A stretch of 64,000 nucleotides of DNA from Campanula takesimana. Lineage: Eukaryota; Streptophyta; Magnoliopsida; Asterales; Campanulaceae. The DNA lies in contig JAOWBW010000381.1 in assembly GCA_026119855.1 (NCBI GenBank), forward strand, positions 62,001 to 126,000. The letters run 5' to 3'. Position numbers and translations under genes: made by a program. Below the pieces are notes generated by a model. It worked only from the letters and a program-made list of their open reading frames with translations, did not search any database and was not told the DNA's origin. This document shows, piece after piece, positions 56,950-64,000 of this stretch (positions within the stretch are counted from its first letter, which is position 1; the number at the start of each line of letters is the position of its first letter).

Positions 56950-58193
56950 TGTCAGTGGTTACTGCGCAGGACTTCGCTGCGCAGGACTTCACTGCGCAGG
57001 TATATCCTGCGCAGCATTCTTCCTCAGTTCAATTCATTCAGATCACCTAACTTGGAAAACGCTTTGAAGATGTACGCTTTTAAGAGTGTTAAAGTGTGCA
57101 GAAACGACAAAACAAGCACACTTAGCAGATCCAACGGTGGAGACGCGCTCAAGAGATATATTTCAAATGAAGACAGCTGTCAACCTTCTAGAAGAAGCTT
57201 TTTGAATTTGGTCTTCATGCTCAGTCTCCAACGGCTCTATATACCTGCGCACCAATCATATTGTGCCAGGTCATCAACTTTGATTAGAGCCCCAACGGCT
57301 ATAAAGGACACCTGCGCACCAATCATATCGTGCCAGCTCATCGTCCTTGCTCAGAGCTCCAACGGCTATATTCAAGCTCTCAGCTATAAATAGCTAGCTC
57401 ATCTTCATTTCCAAGTGGCTAGAGTTTGTGCTTTATAATATCCTTGAAGTTCTGAAGATTGCTGCTTACTATTTACAGATTTAAGATCAACCTTCAAACC
57501 TTCATACCTTCAAACTCCTGCCCAGATCCTAAGCCTTAAATCACCAGAATTCTTCGTGCTCTTCATCTCATAGATTCATAGAGCCCAGAATTTCTGAACA
57601 CACACACACCTCTTGAAGCTTTGATCATTTAGATCTTTCTTCTTGAGATACACCGGTTTAGTCTAGGATTTGTTCTTCATAGATTATAGATCTCTGAGAT
57701 AGTTGTGTTTCATTGTTGTATCTTGTAAACTCTCTCATATAATAAGATCTCCTTTAGAAAATCCAAGACTAACCATCTTGGTAGAGGACGTAGATCTTTC
57801 ATTGATCGAACCTCTCCAAATAGCTTGCTCTTTAATCTCGCTATTTACTTTCTGCTAATCATTTCTGAATTACTGCTTTGTTTGATCTTATCAGATTGCT
57901 ACTATTGCTGCTGTGTTTGTTATTGCTTATTGCCTTAGAACATTTTATCCAACTCTTTAAGCCAAAACTTAGCGCGTGTGTTTTTATCCTTGCGCAGCTT
58001 TTTACTGCGCAGGTGCTGCTTAAACTTCCGCTGTGCATTTCACACTCTCACTGCGCGCTATACTTAGCTTATTTGAGAACTGTGCGCATAAGCCATCGAT
58101 TTGCAAAAGGGTTTGAAAAGAATTTTAAAACGCTATTCACCCCCCCCCCCCTCTAGCATTTTTCATACCCTTGTTGCCCCTTTGGGACCAACA
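56950..58193 (+). repeat. 5' LTR of element D (start uncertain)
   Basis: Ends GGGACCAACA at 58193, two bases before the primer-binding site. The start is put at TGTCAGTGG (56950) but could be up to 70 bp further left. Four ctgcgcag palindromes cluster at 56957-57016; a TATA box tataaata is at 57385-57392. A roughly 75-bp block with ccaacggctata and ctgcgcaccaatcata is repeated at about 57225-57375. An 11-base C run lies near the end (58141-58152). Confidence 0.7.
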
Positions 58194-58195
58194 AG

Positions 58196-58207
58196 TGGTA
58201 TCAGAGC
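58196..58207 (+). other. Primer-binding site of element D
   Basis: Perfect TGGTATCAGAGC, tRNA-iMet type, standard for Copia. Confidence 0.95.
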
Positions 58208-58267
58208 AAACACCTTCATAAAACTTGTTTTGTTTTTCAAGCTTAACAGCTTGGGTGCCGATTCAAG

Positions 58268-60553
58268 ATGGCTTCAAAATCTTGGGCAATGGCTAACTAT
58301 TCACATGTCCCAGTGCTGAATGAAGATCACTTCGAAATCTGGAAGCACTGCATGCTCACTCATTTTTCTTCTATCGACGAGATCCTCCACGACATCGTTA
58401 TTGAAGGACCCTACATTCCAATGAAGGCTAATCCTGATGCTGCTACAAATAAGGAAAACCCTACCATCAAGAAGAACAAGGAGGAATGGACTGATGAAGA
58501 AAAGAAATTGGTTGGCTATGATGGAAGAGCAAGGAACATCATTCTTAGCACTCTAGACCTCTCAACGCACAATCAAATTGTGAGCGGTGGAACTGCAAAG
58601 GAACTATGGGATGCTATTGAAGGATATGTGAATGGAGACAAAGTAAGCAAGGAAAACAAAAGATTTGTGGTGCAAAGAAAATTCAACTGCTTCATGAGAA
58701 AAGATGGTGAAACCTTGAGACAAACATATGATCGCTTCTGTGCTGTTGTAAACTCTTGTAAATCTCTTCGAACTACTTTCACTAATAAAGAAGTCAATTC
58801 TCAATTCTTAGATGTGCTAGGTTCCAGATATGTGCACAAAGCAAGTCATCTGGAAGATTCTGGATTTCTAGATACTTGGGCTCTGCGGAGCTTATACGCT
58901 AACTTAAAAGTGTATGAGCTAAAGCTTGATCGAATCGACGAAACTGAAGGCAAAGGAAAGCTTGTTTCCTATGTTGCGCAAAAGGAACCTGCGCCTGCTC
59001 AATCCTCAGACAAAGTCTCTACTTCCTCCCTACTTGAAATGGATGATGATGATTTCGCCATGTTCGTTAAGCGATTCCAAAAATTCAGGAAATTCTCTAA
59101 ACCTGGATCCTCGAGCAAACCACCTGCTAAATTCTCTCGTGACAGAGACTCAAAGAATGATGAAGAATTAGTCTGCTACAACTGCAGAAAGCCCGGTCAT
59201 TTTGCTTCAAAATGTCCCACTCCAAAATATGAGTACATGAAGAGGAATAATGTGCAGAGATCATCAAGGCAGCGCAGAATGATTGCTGAAGAAGACTGCG
59301 CAGAAAAGGAACTGAAGACTTGGATAGAGACTGACACTGAAGACAGTAATGATGATGACTCTGAGGATGGACTGCTCTGCTTGATGGCCAATGCTGATGC
59401 TGATAGCGATTCAGACAATGATCAAGATGCGGACACAAAGGCTGCGCCAAGGACAAAGAAGAAAGGTCCCACTATCACAGAACTGGTGGAAATGGGACAT
59501 CTGACTCCATGCAGACAGAATGGCAAGTACTTGTTTGCCAGAGCAGACCTATCAAAGAAATTTGTAGCTGCGCCTCCACGCAAAGAATCTCTTGAAATTC
59601 CTGCTGAAATTGTAATAGAAAAGAATGACTCTGCTACTGAGCGCGAGTCTATTTTTCAGCAAGCTGAAAAGGTAATCAAGAAATTTAACTCTATGAAAGA
59701 AGCAGTGGACTTATCAATTGGAGAAATTTCACAGCTTAAGACGGAGAAAACTCTTTTAAAATCTGAGATCACCCTTCTTAAGGAGCAGATTAAGAGCATG
59801 ACTCCTCTTACTGAAAAGAACCGTTTTCTCACAGATCAAAATGAGCTATTTAAAGTAAGAAACGAAGAATTGGCTTCTCAAGTAGCTGATCTCACAAAGA
59901 TCACTGATGAGTGGACCAAATCTCGTGTCACTATGGACCAAATTCTAGAATCCCAAAAAGCTAGTGGAGACAAGGAAGGCTTGGGATTCTCAACTAGTGA
60001 TAACTTTAAATGCGCAGTTTTCTCTGAAAAGGAAAAGGAATTTACACCACAGCAAACTATTGAAATTCCTAAAGCAAAGCATTCTGCTTCAGTGGGTAAA
60101 GGACAGGAGAAAGTCCAGAGACAAAATTTCCATTATGTCTACCCAAAGAAGCAAACTGGAAAAGCCAAGGGTAAGGCTAAAGTTGAACCTGTGCATGACA
60201 ACTCATATTCTGACTATGGTTGCGCTTCAACTTCAAATGTCAAATCTACGCAAAAGGGTCATGCGCATGAAAGCCATGCGCCCCAACGCCAGATGCGCAT
60301 TCTTAAGAAAAGCGCACCCAAACCTCAGAAAATGATATTTGTCAAAGCAAGTTCATCTGCTCCAGTAAAGAATGCTGTGCCAAAGAAAAGTAAAGAGTTT
60401 GTAAAAACCCAATCTATAAGTGGCTTTCATCATTGTGTTGTGTGTGATGGTTTAGGTCACAAGGCTGCAGAATGCCTTTTGCGATTTGCTCCTAATGCCA
60501 AGGGACGTAAAAATCCTAAGGTCAGACATGAGTGGGTTGTCAAAAGTTGCTAA
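58268..60553 (+). CDS. Element D Gag, Sirevirus-like (761 aa), intact
   Basis: Starts MASKSWAMANYSHVPVLNED 61 bases after the primer-binding site and is open to TAA. Residues about 15-240 are the Copia Gag core (HFEIWKHCMLTHF, AKELWDAIEGY, ETLRQTYDRFCAVV). A CCHC knuckle (CYNCRKPGHFASKC) is at about 302, then an acidic Asp/Ser-rich stretch (about 355-395), a coiled coil (about 470-570, with LKSEITLLKEQIKS), a basic region and a second knuckle CVVCDGLGHKAAEC at about 720. The long Gag with coiled coil and second knuckle fits Sireviruses (SIRE/Maximus). It forms the capsid that packages the RNA. Many TGCGCA words lie in its codons. Confidence 0.9.
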   Translation: MASKSWAMANYSHVPVLNEDHFEIWKHCMLTHFSSIDEILHDIVIEGPYIPMKANPDAATNKENPTIKKNKEEWTDEEKKLVGYDGRARNIILSTLDLSTHNQIVSGGTAKELWDAIEGYVNGDKVSKENKRFVVQRKFNCFMRKDGETLRQTYDRFCAVVNSCKSLRTTFTNKEVNSQFLDVLGSRYVHKASHLEDSGFLDTWALRSLYANLKVYELKLDRIDETEGKGKLVSYVAQKEPAPAQSSDKVSTSSLLEMDDDDFAMFVKRFQKFRKFSKPGSSSKPPAKFSRDRDSKNDEELVCYNCRKPGHFASKCPTPKYEYMKRNNVQRSSRQRRMIAEEDCAEKELKTWIETDTEDSNDDDSEDGLLCLMANADADSDSDNDQDADTKAAPRTKKKGPTITELVEMGHLTPCRQNGKYLFARADLSKKFVAAPPRKESLEIPAEIVIEKNDSATERESIFQQAEKVIKKFNSMKEAVDLSIGEISQLKTEKTLLKSEITLLKEQIKSMTPLTEKNRFLTDQNELFKVRNEELASQVADLTKITDEWTKSRVTMDQILESQKASGDKEGLGFSTSDNFKCAVFSEKEKEFTPQQTIEIPKAKHSASVGKGQEKVQRQNFHYVYPKKQTGKAKGKAKVEPVHDNSYSDYGCASTSNVKSTQKGHAHESHAPQRQMRILKKSAPKPQKMIFVKASSSAPVKNAVPKKSKEFVKTQSISGFHHCVVCDGLGHKAAECLLRFAPNAKGRKNPKVRHEWVVKSC

Positions 60554-63500
60554 CTCTAGGACCCAAGAATAAAGGGGACCTGCATTCTTAATGTCTATCT
60601 TTCAAGTCTCCTGCTTCACTGCGCACTCTTCACAAGCTAAAGCGCATATATGGTACCTCGACAGTGGATGTGTCTGGAGATGCTACCGCTCTTGAAGATG
60701 TACATGAAGGAAGAGGTCCCTCTGTAACCTTTGGAGATAACAACAAATGGCACATAGTTGGATATGGAAGAATCAGAAAAGATAAAGTGTGCATTGAGAA
60801 AGTTGCGCTCGTTGAAGGTCTCAAGCACAACCTGCTCTCCATATCACAATTCTGCGATAAAGGTTTGGAATGTCACTTCACTGCAACGCACTGCTACATC
60901 AAAAATGGCATATCCGGACTAACTTTGCTCACAGGGACTCGTAAGACTAATGTTTACATTATTGATCTTACTTCTATAGATTCTATCACTAATCTCTGTT
61001 TTGTAGCAAAGAATGTAAGTGAAAGCAGCTGGCTATGGCATAAGCGCTTAAGTCATTTGAACTTCAAGTATTTGGCTAAGCTAGGAAGGGAAAATCTTGT
61101 CAAAGGACTTCCCAAAGTATCTGACCATCATGACAGAAAATGCGCAGCATGCCAGCTCGGTAAACAACCTAAGTAGTCTTTCTCCAGTAAGATTGCTTCT
61201 TCAACGACCAAATGCTTACAACTGCTTCACATGGACTTGTTTGGACCTGTCACCACCGTGAGCATTGGAGGAAACAAGTATACTTTAGTTGTGGTGGATG
61301 ACTACTCAAGATACACATGGGTCGAAATGATGATATCTAAAGATGACTGCTATGATATCTTGACTGCACTATTTCGAAAGCTCCAAACTCAAAAGGAAGA
61401 CGACATCGTGAGCGTTAAATCAGACAACGGAACTGAATTCAAGAATAACGGTGTTGCTCAATACTGCGATGACCATGGAATTGATCACAATTTCTCTGCT
61501 GCTGGAGTTCCTCAACAAAATGGCGTTGTGGAAAGAAAGAATCGCACGTTGATTGAGGCTGGAAAAACAATGATAGCTGAAGCTAAGCTTCCAAAGTATT
61601 TCTGGGGAGAAGCTGTCAACACTGCCTGCTTTACTCAGAATAGATCCCTCATCAACAAAGCCTACAACAAGACTCCATATGAGCTATGGAGAGGAAGAGC
61701 GCCCAACATTGCTTTCTTCAAGATTTTTGGCTGCAAATGCTATATCCTCTACAATGGTAAAGATCATAGAGGTAAATTCGACGCCAAAGCAGATGAAGGT
61801 ATTTTTGTTGGGTATGCCAAACATTCTAAAGCTTTTCGTGTTTTTAATAGAACTACTCTAGTAATTGTAGAATCTGTACATGTTACTTTTGATGAGCATT
61901 CTCTCCTTGAGCCACATTTGGCTCCAAATGATTTTGATGATTCTGTTGAGAATGATGATACAGGTACGCAGCCTCAAACTGCACCTGTGCAAAATGATTA
62001 TCAAAATCAGAATCAAGCAAGTCCATCTCATGCGCATACACCAGATGCTGCGCCAGAAGTGACGACTCCTGATGCGCAAACACCTCCTCCTGCGCATAAT
62101 GTTTCTCCACTTCAGCAAATCACTTTTGATGATCTTGATGTTGAAGCTAATGAAGTACCCATTGAAGATCTTCGTATTCCTACTACTCAACCAAACTTAC
62201 CTCCCGAGGTTCGTGAAGTTAGAGATCATCCAACTTCAAACATCATTGGTGATCTCAATGTAGGGGTTCGTACTAGGAGAGCATCAAACTTTGATGATGA
62301 ATATCACTCCTTTATCTCTCAAATCGAACCAAAGAAGATTGATGAAGCACTCCAAGATTCAAGCTGGGTTACTGCTATGCAAGAAGAGCTTAACCAATTT
62401 GAGCGCTGCAAGGTTTGGACCTTAGTACCCAGACCTCATGACCAAGGAGTTATTGGTACAAAATGGGTATTCAGAAACAAGATGGATGAGAATGGAAGCA
62501 TCACAAGAAACAAAGCAAGGTTGGTTGCGCAAGGGTATAGGCAAGAGGAAGGAATCGACTACGATGAAACATTTGCGCCTGTAGCAAGACTTGAAGCTAT
62601 AAGAATTTTCTTAGCTTATGCCTCTCACAAGAAATTCAAGCTTTATCAAATGGATGTGAAGAGCGCATTTCTCAATGGTGAACTCCAAGAGACGGTCTAC
62701 GTAGCACAACCACCTGGATTTGAAGATAGCAGACTTCCAAATCATGTCTTCAAGCTTCAAAAAGCTTTGTATGGACTTAAGCAAGCTCCAAGAGCATGGT
62801 ACGATACGCTATCAAAATTCCTACTAGAGAAAGCCTTCAAGCGCGGTAAAATCGATACAACTCTTTTTATTGCTAAGTATAATGATCATTCTTTACTTGT
62901 TCAAATTTATGTCGATGATGTTATATTTGGTTCTACTAATGAATTACTTTGTAAGCGCTTTAAGAAGCTCATGAAAAGCAAGTTTGAAATAAGCATGATG
63001 GGAGAACTCACATTCTTCCTCGGGCTTCAAATCAAGCAATTGAATGATGGTATCTTCATAAATCAAGCCAAGTACACAAATGACTTAATCAAGAAATTTG
63101 GACTTGATAATGCTAAAGCATACGACACTCCAATGGCCACAGGCAACAAACTTGACAAAGACTTGAAAGGTAAGAAAGTTGATCAAACTTTATATCGAGG
63201 TATGATTGGCTCTCTCCTTTATCTTACCGCAAGTAGGCCAGATATTATGTTTAGTGTTTGTGTCTGTGCGCGCTATCAAGCAGACCCTAGAGAAGCGCAC
63301 TTAACTGCTGTTAAACACATTATTCGTTATCTTTCTGGAACTGTTAACCTTGGACTTTGGTACACCAAAGATTCAAATTTCGATTTGCTAGGTTATTCAG
63401 ACGCAGACTACGCAGCATGCACTATTGACAGGAAAAGCACAAGTGGAACTTGTCATTTCCTTGGGAATCGACTTGTTGCATGGGCAAGCAAGAAGCAAGC

Positions 63501-63825
63501 TGCGGTGTCCATCTCCACTACAGAAGCTGAATACATTGCTGCTGGAAGCTGTTGCTGCCAAATCTTATGGATGAAGCAACAATTAGTGGACTATGGAATT
63601 CATGAAGCAAACTGTCCAATATTCTGCGATAATATGTCCACCATAGCTGTCTCCAACAATCCTGTCATGCATTCAAAGACAAAGCACATCGACATCAAAT
63701 ATCACTTTCTCAAGGACCACGTGGAAAAAGGAAACATTCATTTAGAGCACGTGGGCACAAATAATCAAATTGCTGATATCCTTACAAAGGCTCTTGACGC
63801 AAAAAGATTTGTATTCCTGAGATGA
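60554..63825 (+). pseudogene. Element D pol (PR-IN-RT-RNaseH), one frameshift and one nonsense codon
   Basis: Pol is in a different frame from gag. The protease start HIWYLDSGC (to about 60672) is shifted by a small deletion right after the active site; the frame continues SGDATALEDVHEG. GAG-preintegrase: LWHKRLSHLNFKYL. A TAG at 61174-61176 (after KQPK) is the second lesion; the frame is open again to 63825. Integrase: MDLFGPV, KSDNGTEF and GVVERKNRTL give the D,D,E acids. RT: RLVAQGYRQEEGIDYDETF, YQMDVKSAFLNGELQETVY, YVDDVIFGS. RNase H: GYSDADYAACTIDRKSTSG, STTEAEYIAAG, DNMSTIAV, KHIDIKYHFLKDHV. The 3' LTR is outside the window, so age cannot be judged; only two lesions suggest it is recent. 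Confidence 0.93.
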
Positions 63826-64000
63826 GAAATGGGTATGCTTGAACTTAGCTAACCTGTCCATATGATTTGTTAATACTAATAATCTTGTGTTTGCTTGATA
63901 AGATATTCATCATAGGTCATGATCCATGCTTCTGCGCAACCCCTGCGCAGTACTTCATTTGCGCATACCACTAATGTTAATCTATTTTAAGAATTGATTA
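63826..64000 (+). other. Element D 3' untranslated start
   Basis: Non-coding after pol, again with ctgcgcaacccctgcgcag and ttgcgcat (63932-63966). The 3' LTR is beyond the edge. No env-like frame begins here. Confidence 0.6.

Noticed and set aside
61679..62263. Short frames overlapping the integrase-RT linker of element D
   Set aside because: Shadows of the pol frame in other phases without independent features.
1..64000. tRNA or rRNA genes
   Set aside because: None recognised; tRNA-like words found are only retrotransposon primer-binding sites.

Overview
The window is nuclear DNA of a flowering plant, most likely a eudicot. Three spliced plant genes with canonical or near-canonical introns sit in AT-rich sequence full of CTCCCTCCGTCCC-type Stowaway MITEs, and the right 60% is a stack of nested LTR retrotransposons. 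I cannot name the species; nothing here is bacterial, viral or organellar.

Layout. 1-3,700: broken Copia pieces on both strands and a fragment of a Tat-type Ty3/gypsy LTR. 3,700-25,400: the genic part. A small membrane J-protein gene (4026-9731, +, three exons) carries a deleted Copia element, three related Stowaway MITEs and a perfect 55-bp inverted repeat in its second intron. A heavy-metal-associated isoprenylated plant protein gene (HIPP; 12859-10516, -, three exons) has one GC-AG intron and a partial tandem duplication of its 3' end. A membrane steroid-binding/MAPR protein gene (MSBP; 24440-17187, -, two exons) has a 6.7-kb intron holding Copia, hAT-like, Stowaway and SINE-like insertions.

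25,564 to the right edge is one nested structure. Element A is a Tat-lineage gypsy element with 2.4-kb LTRs and gag remnants but no pol. Element B, a 12.9-kb Tat element with TSD catgg, inserted into A. B has gag-PR-RT-RNaseH-archaeal RNaseH-integrase in one frame broken only by nonsense codons, plus an intact antisense ORF for a plant-mobile-domain protein. Element E, a 1.2-kb non-coding LTR element with TSD gccac, inserted into A's 3' LTR. Element C, a decayed Copia, also sits in that LTR. Element D, a Sirevirus-like Copia with intact gag and nearly intact pol, follows and probably inserted into C. By LTR divergence estimated by eye, A is about 2%, B about 1.2% and E about 1%, which agrees with the nesting order.

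The most interesting signal is in the 3' noncoding regions of A and B. A family of short hairpins (outer stem CTA(C/G)G with C(G/C)TAG, an asymmetric 5' bulge, an inner stem with compensatory changes, often a GAAA or GCAA loop, then GCA) recurs at least nine times. A second hairpin family with covarying stems recurs about every 92 bp in A. The antisense plant-mobile-domain ORF of B is open while B's own gag-pol is dead. A and B share primer-binding site, LTR start and polypurine tract, so A may have been mobilised in trans by B-like elements.
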